From: Klenkia taihuensis
GTDB taxonomy: Bacteria; Actinomycetota; Actinomycetes; Mycobacteriales; Geodermatophilaceae
Assembly: GCF_900112525.1 (NCBI RefSeq)
Contig: NZ_FOMD01000002.1
Coordinates: 248,001 to 312,000 of the forward strand
Length of the DNA: 64,000 bases
Direction: 5' to 3'
The notes beneath the pieces are model-generated. The model searched no databases. It saw nothing but the letters and a program-made list of their open reading frames with translations, and was not told the origin of the DNA. Both the position numbers and the translations under genes were made by a program. Of this stretch, positions 1 through 7,404 are shown in pieces. Position 1 is the first letter of the stretch, and every line of letters begins with the position of its first letter.

Positions 1-373
1 GGCCGAGCAGGCCCAGCACCGCCAGGGTCACCGGCACCAGCGCGACGACGGCGGTCGCGGCGACCACCTCCCGGGCCGGACGGCGGTCGGCCACCCAGGC
101 CAGCAGCCACAGCGTGACCGCCCCGGCCGGCAGCAGCCGCTGGGGCTCCAGGCCGTGACCGGCCCACCACGCGCCCAGGACGACGACGGCGACGACCAAC
201 GCCGGGAACGGGGCGCGGTGGCGGGCCAGCGCGGTCGACCACAGCAGCAGCGAGACCAGCACCGCGCCGGCCGAGAGCCCGCCGAGCCTGACCACCGGGC
301 CCAGCGAGAGCACCGCCAGCACGGCCACCGGCGCGACGAGGCGCAGGCGGGCCGACGTGGTCATGCCGGTCAT
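1..373 (-). CDS. N-terminal part of a membrane protein, possible sensor histidine kinase (cut by window edge)
   Basis: The reading frame is open from the ATG at 373 to the left edge, giving 124 residues. It contains about five hydrophobic stretches separated by short Arg-rich loops. No catalytic domain is inside the window. The gene follows the ABC permease by 9 bases on the same strand, so it is probably in one operon with that exporter. Actinobacterial ABC-2 exporters are often followed by a sensor kinase and response regulator, and an all-membrane N-terminus of this kind would fit such a kinase. This is inference from context; another integral membrane protein is equally compatible with what can be seen. 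A second ATG lies at 364. Confidence 0.55.
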   Translation of the reverse strand, partial: MTGMTTSARLRLVAPVAVLAVLSLGPVVRLGGLSAGAVLVSLLLWSTALARHRAPFPALVVAVVVLGAWWAGHGLEPQRLLPAGAVTLWLLAWVADRRPAREVVAATAVVALVPVTLAVLGLLG

Positions 374-382
374 CGTCCACGC

Positions 383-1180
383 TCAGGCGTCGCGGGTGCG
401 CAGCCGCCACACCGCGGCGGCCAGCCCGACCGCGACGTAGCCCAGCAGCACGGCGAACCCCGTCCAGGGTGCGAACTGGTCGGCGGTGGTGGTCAGCCGC
501 AGCAGGCTGCCGCCGGCCGAGCTGGGCAGCCAGCGCACCACGTCCGGGCCCCAGTCGCCGGGCAGCAGCCCGCCGAGGACCGGCAGCAGGAAGACGAGCC
601 CGAACAGCGTCGCGACGGCGCCGGCCGTGGAGCGCAGCAGCCAGCCCAGCGCGGAGCCGAGCAGGGTGATCGCGGTGAGGTAGAGCGCCGTCCCCAGCAC
701 CACCCGCAGGACGCCGTCCTCGGCCAGGCCCGGCATGCCGTCGACGACGGCCGAGCCGACGGCGTAGGCGGCGAGCGCACCGGCCGCGGCGACGACCAGC
801 ACCAGGGCGCCGAGGACGGCGGCCTTGGCCGCCACGACCGGCCAGCGGCGCGGGGCGGCGGCGAAGGTGCTGCGGATGGTGCCGGACGTGTACTCGCCGG
901 TGACCAGCAGGACGCCGAGCACGCCCATCGCCAGCTGCGCCAGGTTGTAGCCGGCCAGCGCGAGGGTCAGGGGCTGGGCGAAGTCGACGCCGGGCGGGCC
1001 CCCGCCGCTCCCGCTGGGCCCGCCGGTGTCGGCGGTGCTGGTGAACAGCAGGCCGAGCAGCACCATCCCGACCAGCGAGCCGCCCAGCACGTACCAGGTG
1101 GAGCGCAGCGAGCGGGCCTTCACCCACTCCCCCCGCAGGAGACCGGTCGTGGTCGCGGTGTGCTCCAGGGTGGTGGTCAT
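383..1180 (-). CDS. ABC-2 type transporter permease
   Basis: A 265-residue integral membrane protein with about six hydrophobic segments. It would form the membrane channel of an ABC-2 exporter together with the ATPase encoded just upstream. After a short cytoplasmic N-terminus (residues 1-22, containing GEWVKARSLRSTWY, a typical pre-TM1 motif of this family) come TM1, a Gly/Ser-rich extracellular loop, a central group of helices, and a last helix before an Arg-rich tail. The start ATG overlaps the ATPase stop by four bases (ATGA), indicating translational coupling. The substrate cannot be read from sequence; relatives export drugs, peptides or lipids. Confidence 0.9.
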   Translation of the reverse strand: MTTTLEHTATTTGLLRGEWVKARSLRSTWYVLGGSLVGMVLLGLLFTSTADTGGPSGSGGGPPGVDFAQPLTLALAGYNLAQLAMGVLGVLLVTGEYTSGTIRSTFAAAPRRWPVVAAKAAVLGALVLVVAAAGALAAYAVGSAVVDGMPGLAEDGVLRVVLGTALYLTAITLLGSALGWLLRSTAGAVATLFGLVFLLPVLGGLLPGDWGPDVVRWLPSSAGGSLLRLTTTADQFAPWTGFAVLLGYVAVGLAAAVWRLRTRDA

Positions 1181-2091
1181 GCCGGCTGCTCCTCGGTGCG
1201 GTACTCGCGCTCGTCGGCGGTGAGCGCCATGAACGCCTCCTCGAGGGAGGCCTGGACGGGGGTGAGCTCGTGCAGTGCGATGCCGGCCTCCGCGGCCCGG
1301 TCGCCGACGACCTCCGCCGGCACGCCGCGGACCAGCAGCACGCCGCGCTCGGCGGACTCGACGACGACGTCGGGTCCGGTGAGCAGCCCGGCGAGCTCGC
1401 CGGCCCGCGGGCTGCGCACGCGGACGCCGTCGCCCCCGGCCCGGCGGATGAACTCGCCGGTGGGCACGTCGGCGACCAGCCGGCCCCGGCCCATCACGAC
1501 CAGGTGGTCGGCGGTCACCGCCATCTCGGCCATCAGGTGGGAGGAGAAGAAGACGGTGCGGCCCTCGGCGGCCAGCCGGCGGGCGAGGGTGCGGATCCAC
1601 AGCACGCCGTCGGGGTCCAGGCCGTTGACCGGCTCGTCGAGCACGACGGTGGCCGGGTCCCCGAGCAGCGCGGTGGCCACGCCGAGCCGCTGGCCCATGC
1701 CGAGGGAGAACCCGCCGACCCGCTTGCCGGCCACCGCCGTGAGCCCGGCGAGCTCCAGCACGGTGTCGACCCGGGCCCGGGGCAGGCCGGCCGTGGCGGC
1801 CAGTGCCTGCAGGTGGGCGCGGGCGGTGCGGCCGGGGTGCAGCGCCCGGGCCTCCAGCAGCGCGCCGACCTCGCGGAGCGGGTCCCGGTGCTCGGCGTAG
1901 GGCCGGCCGTTCACCAGCGCGGTGCCGGCGGTGGGCCGGTCCAGGCCCAGCACCATCCGCATGGTCGTGGACTTCCCGGCGCCGTTGGGGCCCAGGAACC
2001 CGGTGACGACGCCCGGCCGGACCGTCACCGTGACGTCGTCGACGGCGAGTCGCTCGCCGTAGCGCTTGGTCAACCCCTGCAGCTCGATCAT
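1177..2091 (-). CDS. ABC transporter ATP-binding protein
   Basis: A 304-residue cytoplasmic ATPase that powers the ABC-2 permease encoded downstream. Walker A is GPNGAGKST near residue 40. The signature region reads FSLGMGQRLG, Walker B plus D-loop VVLDEPVNGLDPDG, and the switch histidine lies in SSHLMAEM. A C-terminal domain of about 90 residues follows, as in the DrrA/BcrA drug-resistance subfamily. The ATG at 2091 starts MIELQGLTKRYGE, the expected first beta strand, so the longer upstream reading frame is not needed. It is the first gene of a minus-strand operon: ATPase, permease, membrane protein. Export of an antimicrobial or lipid is the usual role, but the substrate is unknown. Confidence 0.93.
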   Translation of the reverse strand: MIELQGLTKRYGERLAVDDVTVTVRPGVVTGFLGPNGAGKSTTMRMVLGLDRPTAGTALVNGRPYAEHRDPLREVGALLEARALHPGRTARAHLQALAATAGLPRARVDTVLELAGLTAVAGKRVGGFSLGMGQRLGVATALLGDPATVVLDEPVNGLDPDGVLWIRTLARRLAAEGRTVFFSSHLMAEMAVTADHLVVMGRGRLVADVPTGEFIRRAGGDGVRVRSPRAGELAGLLTGPDVVVESAERGVLLVRGVPAEVVGDRAAEAGIALHELTPVQASLEEAFMALTADEREYRTEEQPA

Positions 2092-2253
2092 GGCGTCCAG
2101 CCTGCTGCGCGCCGGGCCCGCCGTCGTCGCCCCCGCGGCGTCACCTCGGCCCGCGCGGCGTACTCCTGCAGACGTAGGTCCACCTCCGGGTGGAGGCACG
2201 GATGGGACCCCGGGCCGATGTGCGGGGACGCCGCCGTCGCCAGGATCGACGGC

Positions 2254-2448
2254 ATGGACAACGGGACGGACGGGGCGGAGATCGCCCGGGTGCTGCGCCA
2301 GCTGCGGCTGGCGGTGTTCCGCGGCGACGTGGTCGTCGACGCCGCGCGGGTGGCCTCCTGGCCGCCGGGGGCGCGGCTCGCGCTGGACCAGTGCGCCCGC
2401 CGGGCCGCGGCGCGCGGGCACCGGTTCGAGGTGCAGCGGGCCGCCTGA
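2254..2448 (+). CDS. Small hypothetical protein (64 aa)
   Basis: A short ORF starting at ATG 2254 and ending three bases before the tRNA on the opposite strand. The product is predicted soluble, with an amphipathic first half (GAEIARVLRQLRLAVFRGDV) and an Arg/Ala-rich C-terminus ending in RFEVQRAA. I recognise no domain. Its codon use (third-position G/C) looks like that of the neighbours, which favours a real gene, but no strong Shine-Dalgarno sequence is seen. It could be a spurious ORF. Confidence 0.4.
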   Translation: MDNGTDGAEIARVLRQLRLAVFRGDVVVDAARVASWPPGARLALDQCARRAAARGHRFEVQRAA

Positions 2449-2450
2449 GG

Positions 2451-2523
2451 TGCCCCCGGCAGGATTCGAACCTGCGGCCTGCGGTTTAGGAAACCGTCGC
2501 TCTATCCCCTGAGCTACGGGGGC
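2451..2523 (-). tRNA. tRNA-Arg (anticodon CCT)
   Basis: Read on the minus strand, 73 nucleotides fold into a complete cloverleaf. The acceptor stem is GCCCCCG/CGGGGGC with discriminator A. The D arm is GCTC/GAGC and the T arm is GCAGG-TTCGAAT-CCTGC. The anticodon loop is TTCCTAA with anticodon CCT, reading AGG (Arg). The 27-43 pair of the anticodon stem is an A-C mismatch. The 3' CCA is not encoded. AGG is a rare codon in DNA this G+C-rich, so this is a minor arginine isoacceptor. Confidence 0.95.
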
Positions 2524-2600
2524 CCGGGTGCGGGTCGAGGTTAGCGGGCGCGTCGCCGCCGTCCGGGAACCCCCGGAGGAGCAGGATCGTGGTCCTGGGT

Positions 2601-2626
2601 GGAAGCGGAAACGAGACGAAGCGGTT
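2601..2626 (+). promoter_or_regulatory. Possible SigR/SigH-type (redox ECF) promoter
   Basis: GGAAG at 2601-2605 is followed after exactly 18 bases by GTT at 2624-2626. The consensus of actinobacterial SigR/SigH promoters is GGAAT-N18/19-GTT. It would drive the acetyltransferase at 2701 with a leader of roughly 70 nucleotides. A SigA-like -10 (TACCTT, 2626-2631) overlaps the same place and is the simpler alternative. Confidence 0.25.
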
Positions 2627-2700
2627 ACCTTGTCTGTCCGGAGTCGAGCGCGGGCTCCAGGTCCCGGCAGCGGAGCCGGGCAGGAGGTGGGATCAGCACG

Positions 2701-3033
2701 ATGAGCAGCACGCAGCAGGTGCACGTGGAGGACGCCCCGTCCCGCGGGCGTTTCGAGATCAGCGTCGACGGCCAGGTCGTCGGCATGGCGAGCTACCACG
2801 TCGACGACGACGTGATGACGCTCCCGCACACCGAGGTGTCCCCCGCCGTCGCCGGCCGGGGGCTGGGCACGGTCCTCGTGGCCGCGGTCCTCGCCAGCGC
2901 CCGCGAGCGCGGCCTGTCGGTGCTGCCCTACTGCTCCTTCGTCCGGCACTACCTGCAGCAGCACCCGGCCGACCACGACCTGGTGCGCCCCGACGACCGG
3001 CCGCACTTCGGCCTGCCGCTCACCGCGCGCTGA
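2701..3033 (+). CDS. GNAT-fold N-acetyltransferase, YjdJ/COG2388 type
   Basis: A compact 110-residue protein of the single-domain GNAT family. A beta strand with the GxxxG-type region ISVDGQVVGMASYHV is followed by the acetyl-CoA binding segment EVSPAVAGRGLGTVLV (Q/R-x-x-G-x-G variant) at about residues 40-58. The C-terminus FVRHYLQQHPADHDLV has the tyrosine-bearing motif usual in this short family (YCSFVRxYLxxHP). The substrate is unknown. The ATG at 2701 is preceded by GGAGGTGGGAT. The gene stands between a tRNA and the photolyase gene, which starts 26 bases later on the same strand, so the two may be cotranscribed. Confidence 0.85.
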   Translation: MSSTQQVHVEDAPSRGRFEISVDGQVVGMASYHVDDDVMTLPHTEVSPAVAGRGLGTVLVAAVLASARERGLSVLPYCSFVRHYLQQHPADHDLVRPDDRPHFGLPLTAR

Positions 3034-3059
3034 CCTCGCAGAATCCGTAGGTTCGGGCG

Positions 3060-4418
3060 GTGCCGACCGCCATCCACTGGTTCCGCCGTGACCTGCGCCT
3101 GGGCGACAACCCTGCGCTGCTCGCCGCCCGCGAGGCCGGCGACGTGCTCCCCCTCTTCGTGCTCGACCCGGCGATCTGGGAGAAGTCCGGCGACCCCCGC
3201 AGGCACTTCCTGGCCGGCTGCCTGGCCGAGCTGCACGAGGCCACCGACGGCCGGCTGGTCGTCCGGCACGGCACGCCCCAGGACGTCGTCCCCGCCCTCG
3301 CCCGCGAGGTCGGCGCCGACACGGTGCACATCGCCGGGGACACCGGGCCCTACGGCCGGCAGCGCGACGCCGCGGTGGAGAAGGCGCTCGGCGACGACGC
3401 CGCGCTGGTGCGCACCGGCTCCCCGTACGCCGTCGCCCCGGGCACGATCACCAAGGACGACGGCACCCCCTTCAAGGTGTTCACCCCCTTCTCCCGCCGG
3501 TGGCGCGACCACGGCTGGCACGACCCGGCGGCCCGCCCCCGGAAGGTGAGCTGGGCCCGCGCCGACGGCGAGGACCTGCCCGAGGCACCCGACCTCGGCG
3601 ACACCGAGGTGCTCGAGCCGGGTGAGGCCGCGGCGCACCGGCGCTGGAAGGCCTTCCTCGACGACCGGATCGAGGGCTACGACGAGGAGCGCAACCGGCC
3701 CGACCTGGACACCACCAGCAGGATGTCGGCGCACCTGCACTTCGGCACCGTGCACCCGCGCACCCTGCTCAAGGACATCGCCGACTCCGGGAAGGTCGGC
3801 AAGGGCGTGGAGACCTACACGACCGAGCTGTGCTGGCGGGACTTCTACGCCGACGTGCTCTGGCACCGGCCCGAGACCGCCCGCGAGTACTACAACCCCG
3901 AGCTGCAGGGGATGACCTACTCCACCGGCGAGCAGGCCGACGAGGACTTCGAGGCCTGGGCCGCCGGCCGCACCGGCTTCCCGGTCGTCGACGCCGCGAT
4001 GCGCCAGCTGCTGGCCGAGGGCTGGATGCACAACCGGATGCGGATGATCACCGCCAGCTTCCTGGTCAAGGACCTGCACCAGGAGTGGACCCGCGGCGCC
4101 CGGTACTTCATGCAGCACCTGGTCGACGGCGACCTGGCCAGCAACAACCACGGCTGGCAGTGGGTCGCCGGCACCGGCACCGACGCCGCGCCCTACTTCC
4201 GCGTCTTCAACCCGGTCAGCCAGGGCCAGAAGTTCGACCCGGACGGCGACTACGTGCGCCGCTACGTCCCCGAGCTGCGCGGCATCGAGGGCAAGAAGGT
4301 GCACGAGCCGTGGGACGTCGCCGACGGCCTGCCCGAGGGCTACCCGGAGCGGATCGTGGACCACAAGCACGAGCGCGAGGTCGCCCTCGACCGCTACGCC
4401 AAGGCGCGGGGCCGCTAG
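3060..4418 (+). CDS. phrB: Deoxyribodipyrimidine photolyase (CPD photolyase, class I)
   Basis: A 452-residue light-dependent DNA repair flavoprotein that splits cyclobutane pyrimidine dimers. The N-terminal antenna domain opens with the diagnostic IHWFRRDLRLGDNPAL. The C-terminal FAD domain carries TSRMSAHLHFGTVHPR, CWRDFYADVL and NNHGWQWVAGTGTDA, the last being the photolyase signature. Length fits the family. The GTG at 3060 gives the correct family N-terminus. In actinobacteria the antenna cofactor may be 8-HDF, a precursor of F420; the F420-dependent enzyme encoded at 15.6 kb shows the cell likely makes that cofactor (inference). The gene overlaps by four bases the convergent CBS-domain gene. 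Confidence 0.95.
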   Translation: MPTAIHWFRRDLRLGDNPALLAAREAGDVLPLFVLDPAIWEKSGDPRRHFLAGCLAELHEATDGRLVVRHGTPQDVVPALAREVGADTVHIAGDTGPYGRQRDAAVEKALGDDAALVRTGSPYAVAPGTITKDDGTPFKVFTPFSRRWRDHGWHDPAARPRKVSWARADGEDLPEAPDLGDTEVLEPGEAAAHRRWKAFLDDRIEGYDEERNRPDLDTTSRMSAHLHFGTVHPRTLLKDIADSGKVGKGVETYTTELCWRDFYADVLWHRPETAREYYNPELQGMTYSTGEQADEDFEAWAAGRTGFPVVDAAMRQLLAEGWMHNRMRMITASFLVKDLHQEWTRGARYFMQHLVDGDLASNNHGWQWVAGTGTDAAPYFRVFNPVSQGQKFDPDGDYVRRYVPELRGIEGKKVHEPWDVADGLPEGYPERIVDHKHEREVALDRYAKARGR

Positions 4419-4852
4419 GCCGGCAGCAGGTCCCGGTCGGCGGCGCGGGCGGCGACGTCGGCGTCGGTGCAGAAGCCGCGGCCGCTGCGCTTGAAGCACA
4501 GCAGGCCGAGCAGCCGGCCCGTGTCGTCGACCACCGCGGTGCGCCGCCGGCCCTCGGCCCGCAACCGCGCCGCCACGACCTGCACCGGCTCGGACGGCGG
4601 CACGGTGCGGCCCTCGAGGCGGCCGAGCTCCTCCACCGGCTGCTGGTCCGGGCCGGCCAGGTCGTCGCGCTCGACGACGGCGACCAGCCGGACGCCGTCG
4701 ACCACCAGCAGCGCGTGCACGTGGTCGTCGGCGAAGAACGCCCGCGCCTGCCCGGTGGTGGTGCCGACGCCGCAGGTCTTGGGGGCGCGCACCATCGCCT
4801 CACCGGCGGTGCGGGCCGCGGAGCCCCCCGCGCACGGATCGGTCGTCACCAC
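4415..4852 (-). CDS. CBS-domain pair protein
   Basis: A 145-residue protein consisting mostly of two CBS motifs (about residues 20-75 and 80-130), the Bateman module that binds adenosine nucleotides and regulates partner proteins. Typical features are the first-motif strand HALLVVDGVRLVAVVERDDL and the second-motif strand RRTAVVDDTGRLLGLLCFK. No enzyme domain is attached. The C-terminal tail contains one Cys (GFCTDADV). It is convergent with phrB, with four bases of overlap. The partner it regulates cannot be inferred. Confidence 0.82.
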   Translation of the reverse strand: MVTTDPCAGGSAARTAGEAMVRAPKTCGVGTTTGQARAFFADDHVHALLVVDGVRLVAVVERDDLAGPDQQPVEELGRLEGRTVPPSEPVQVVAARLRAEGRRRTAVVDDTGRLLGLLCFKRSGRGFCTDADVAARAADRDLLPA

Positions 4853-4882
4853 CCCAGCGTGCCCCAGTGCGCGCCGGGGCGC

Positions 4883-5719
4883 TCAGCCGCGGCTGCGGAT
4901 CCAGTCCGGCAGGGTGCCCGAGTCCAGCATGCGCTGCCGCAGCGGCGTCACCAGCTCGACCAGCCGCTCCACCTTCTGCGGGCCCAGGTGCGCCCAGCCC
5001 TCGGTCGCGAGCAGGTCGGTGACGGTCTCGACGTCGTCGCGCAGGTCGCGGCCGGCCTGCGTCAGCCCGTCGTCGTCCACCAGGCCGCGCAGCCGGAGCC
5101 GCTGCACCCCGGCGTCCCACTCGGCGTCGGTCCAGCCGCGGGTGGAGCGCACGAAGTCCACCGACCCCGACGCGAGCCCGCCGGTGACCAGCGCCTCGAC
5201 CGGGTCCAGCCCGGAGGTCTGCAGCGCGGCGACGTGCCCGTCGCCGCGGTGCTCGCGCAGCAGCAGGCCGGCGTGCCACAGCTGCAGCAGCGGGTCCTCG
5301 GGCCACGGGACCGCCGACCACGCGGCGTGGACCGGCCGGCCCGCCGGCGTCAGCCCGGCGCAGGCCTCGCGGGCCAGGTCCACCGCCTCGGCGACGTCCG
5401 GCTCGCCCAGCACGTCGTGCAGCCGGGTCGCTACCGCCTCGCGGCGGGCGGCCGCCCACTCCTCGGGCGCTGCGGCGTCCCACACCGCGGGGACGGCGGC
5501 GTGCACCAGCCGCGGGGCGAAGACGTAGAACGTGGCGACGACGAGCTCGGGCCGGCACGGGCCGAACGCCGAGGCCCGGGCGGCGAAGTAGCCGGCGCGG
5601 GTGGCCGGCACGCCGAACCGCTCGTAGGCCGCGGCCACCTCGGGGGCGAAGAACCCGGTGACGTGCAGGGTCTCCAGGGTCCCCCAGGCGCGGCGGGCCA
5701 GGGCAGGGGTCACGGTCAT
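4883..5719 (-). CDS. SCO6745/SalK-family protein
   Basis: A 278-residue soluble protein that I match to the actinobacterial SCO6745 (SalK-like) family. The N-terminal segment ARRAWGTLETLHVTGFFAPEVAAAYERFGV and the helix-turn-helix-like C-terminus (RGLVDDDGLTQAGRDLRDDVETVTD) are characteristic. The C-terminal half resembles a winged-helix DNA-binding fold, but no regulatory target is known. ATG 5719 was chosen because the family begins at this alanine-rich helix; an in-frame upstream extension has no support. The gene is divergent from nei2, with about 43 bases between the starts. Confidence 0.8.
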   Translation of the reverse strand: MTVTPALARRAWGTLETLHVTGFFAPEVAAAYERFGVPATRAGYFAARASAFGPCRPELVVATFYVFAPRLVHAAVPAVWDAAAPEEWAAARREAVATRLHDVLGEPDVAEAVDLAREACAGLTPAGRPVHAAWSAVPWPEDPLLQLWHAGLLLREHRGDGHVAALQTSGLDPVEALVTGGLASGSVDFVRSTRGWTDAEWDAGVQRLRLRGLVDDDGLTQAGRDLRDDVETVTDLLATEGWAHLGPQKVERLVELVTPLRQRMLDSGTLPDWIRSRG

Positions 5720-5762
5720 GCGGCGATCCTGCACCCGGGGCAGGATCAGCGGGTGATCGCCG

Positions 5763-6569
5763 GTGCCTGAGGGCCACACCCTGTTCCGCCTGGCCCGTGA
5801 GCAGCACGGGAGGTTCGCCGGCCGCGAGGTGCACGTGACCAGCCCGCAGGGCCGGTTCGCCGCCGAGGCCGAGCTGGTCGACGGCCGCGTGCTCGACGAG
5901 GTGACCTCCTACGGCAAGCACCTGTTCGCCGTCTTCGGCCCCGACGTGGTGCACGTGCACCTGGGGCTCTACGGGAAGTACACGACCGGCACCGGCCTGC
6001 CGCCCGAGCCGCGCGGCGCGCTGCGGATGCGCTGGGAGGGGCCCGGGGAGGACGGCGAGGGTGTCTGGACCGACCTGCGCGGCCCCACCGCCTGCGAGCT
6101 CATCACCGACGGCGAGGTGCAGCTGATCCTCGACCGGCTCGGCCCCGACCCGCTGCGGAGGTCGGACCCGGGCCGGGCATGGGCGCGGATCAGCCGGTCC
6201 CGGCAGGCGGTCGGCGCGCTGCTGATGGACCAGTCCGTGCTCGCCGGGGTCGGCAACGTCTACCGCGCCGAGGTGCTCTTCCGGCACGGCATCTCGCCCT
6301 TCCGGCCCGGCAAGGCCCTCACCGAGGCGGAGTGGGACGCGGTGTGGGCCGACCTGGTCGTGCTGCTGCGCGCCGGCGTGCGGGCCGGGCGGATCGTCAC
6401 CACCCGGCCCGAGGACCGCACCCGCAAGCGCGGTGCGGCCAGCCGGGTCGACGCGCACTACGTCTACCGGCGGGCCGGGCAGCCGTGCCGGTTGTGCGGC
6501 ACCCCCGTGCGCACCGAGGAGATGGTGGGCAGGAACCTGTTCTGGTGCCCGACCTGCCAGGCCGTCTGA
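5763..6569 (+). CDS. nei2: DNA glycosylase/AP lyase of the Fpg/Nei family (endonuclease VIII, Nei2 type)
   Basis: A 268-residue base-excision repair enzyme that removes oxidised pyrimidines and cleaves the AP site. After the initiator the mature N-terminus is PEGHTLFRLAR: Pro as the Schiff-base nucleophile and Glu as the catalytic acid. PEGH, rather than PELP, marks the Nei2 branch. The helix-two-turn-helix region (ISRSRQAVGALLMDQSVLAGVGNVYRAE) and a C-terminal zinc finger with CRLC and CPTC pairs are intact. The start is GTG 5763. It is immediately followed by the disrupted GNAT gene; the stop codon at 6567-6569 overlaps that gene's ancestral reading frame. Confidence 0.93.
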   Translation: MPEGHTLFRLAREQHGRFAGREVHVTSPQGRFAAEAELVDGRVLDEVTSYGKHLFAVFGPDVVHVHLGLYGKYTTGTGLPPEPRGALRMRWEGPGEDGEGVWTDLRGPTACELITDGEVQLILDRLGPDPLRRSDPGRAWARISRSRQAVGALLMDQSVLAGVGNVYRAEVLFRHGISPFRPGKALTEAEWDAVWADLVVLLRAGVRAGRIVTTRPEDRTRKRGAASRVDAHYVYRRAGQPCRLCGTPVRTEEMVGRNLFWCPTCQAV

Positions 6570-6601
6570 CCAGCCGTCTGACCATCCGCCCCGACGACCT
6601 C

Positions 6602-6651
6602 GCGTCCCGGTCCTGGGCATCACCGGGACCGGCGGGTCGGGCAAGTCCTCC
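6602..6651 (+). other. Probable foreign micro-insertion: fragment encoding the P-loop of an IcmF-type GTPase
   Basis: Codons 6604-6651 read VPVLGITGTGGSGKSS. This matches the Walker A segment of IcmF (fused isobutyryl-CoA mutase/G-protein chaperone; family consensus VLGITGTGGAGKSSL) and has nothing to do with GNAT acetyltransferases. On its left the GNAT N-terminus (LTIRPDDL) is in a different frame; on its right the GNAT sequence resumes at DPRVRDLVALHV in the frame of the fragment. The segment therefore looks like a roughly 47-50 base insertion into a GNAT gene. No other part of icmF is present in the window. Confidence 0.6.
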
Positions 6652-6693
6652 GACCCCCGCGTCCGTGACCTGGTCGCGCTGCACGTCGGGTCG

Positions 6694-7071
6694 ATGCTGG
6701 CCGACTCGCCGCCCGGGACGTCCTACGCCCTCGACCTCACCGGCCTGACCGGCCCGGGCATGACGGTCTGGACGGCGTGGGACGGCGATGCGCTCGCCGG
6801 GATGGTCGCCCTCTCGGCGGCCGGCGAGCTGAAGTCGATGCGCACCCACCCGGACCACCTGCGCCGCGGGGTCGCCGCCGCGCTGCTGGAGCACGCCCTG
6901 GCCGCCGCGCGGGGGCGGGGGCTGGACCGGGTGGTGCTGGAGACCGGCACCGCCCCGCCCTTCGCCCCCGCCGTCGCGCTCTACCGGCGGGCCGGGTTCA
7001 CCGACCGGGGCCCGTTCGGGGACTACGTGGCCGGGCCGGACAACCGGTTCCTGGAGCTGCGGCTCAGCTGA
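6694..7071 (+). CDS. GNAT N-acetyltransferase with disrupted N-terminus (probably frameshifted)
   Basis: The acetyl-CoA binding core is intact: SMRTHPDHLRRGVAAALLEHAL, then LVLETGT-like VVLETGTAPPFAPAVALYRRAGF and the closing GPFGDYVAGPDN, all typical of the small GNAT family. The family's N-terminus should read roughly IRPDDLxDPRVRDLVALHVGSML. Here its first part lies in another frame (from about 6566, with GTG 6545 a possible original start overlapping nei2), separated by the IcmF-like insert at 6602-6651. In the intact frame the only start codons are ATG 6433, deep inside nei2, and ATG 6694, which drops about 30 N-terminal residues (125-aa product). It may be a pseudogene or a shortened enzyme. 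It converges with the ABM gene with 8 bases of overlap. Confidence 0.6.
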   Translation: MLADSPPGTSYALDLTGLTGPGMTVWTAWDGDALAGMVALSAAGELKSMRTHPDHLRRGVAAALLEHALAAARGRGLDRVVLETGTAPPFAPAVALYRRAGFTDRGPFGDYVAGPDNRFLELRLS

Positions 7072-7375
7072 TCGTGCCCTTGGCGTCGTCCCCGGCCGGG
7101 ACGGCCTGCAGCACGTGCACCTTGAGCGGCTCGGCCAGGTCGTCCTTGACGCCCTCGCTGAGCTGGTTGAACGTCGTCCCGGCGCCGTGCGCCTCCAGGG
7201 CCGCGCCGTCGGACCAGCGCTCGACCATGACCAGCACCCCACCGCCCTCGTGCAGCGCGTACAGCTCGCAGCCGGCCTCCTCGTGGACGGCCGGGATGGC
7301 CTGCACGAACGCCTCGCGGACGGCGTCGAAGCGGTCGGGCTTGGGCGTGATGGTGGCGACGACGGTGACGGTCAT
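7064..7375 (-). CDS. Antibiotic biosynthesis monooxygenase (ABM) domain protein
   Basis: A 103-residue protein of the dimeric alpha+beta barrel ABM family. It opens with the beta strand MTVTVVATITPKPDRFDAVRE, has the core EEAGCELYALHE and VMVERWSDGAALEAH, and a helix FNQLSEGVKDDLAEP. Relatives are quinol monooxygenases (YgiN type) or metabolite isomerases; the role here is unknown. The ATG at 7375 gives the canonical N-terminus. The gene stands alone between two other small genes with no clear functional link. Confidence 0.85.
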   Translation of the reverse strand: MTVTVVATITPKPDRFDAVREAFVQAIPAVHEEAGCELYALHEGGGVLVMVERWSDGAALEAHGAGTTFNQLSEGVKDDLAEPLKVHVLQAVPAGDDAKGTIS

Positions 7376-7404
7376 GCCCGTGGTCTGCCCCGCGCCGAGG
7401 GGGC

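Noticed and set aside
155-1900. Plus-strand open frame antisense to the ABC exporter
   Set aside because: The translation is Arg/Gly/Gln-rich without domain features, while the minus strand encodes clear ABC ATPase and permease motifs.
5720-5779. Twenty-residue upstream extension of the SCO6745-family protein
   Set aside because: It would overlap the nei2 start on the other strand and precedes the family's conserved first helix.
6433-6693. Use of ATG 6433 as the GNAT start, giving an in-frame protein through the IcmF-like segment
   Set aside because: The first half would be a shadow of nei2 in another frame, with no GNAT similarity; a disrupted gene is more likely.
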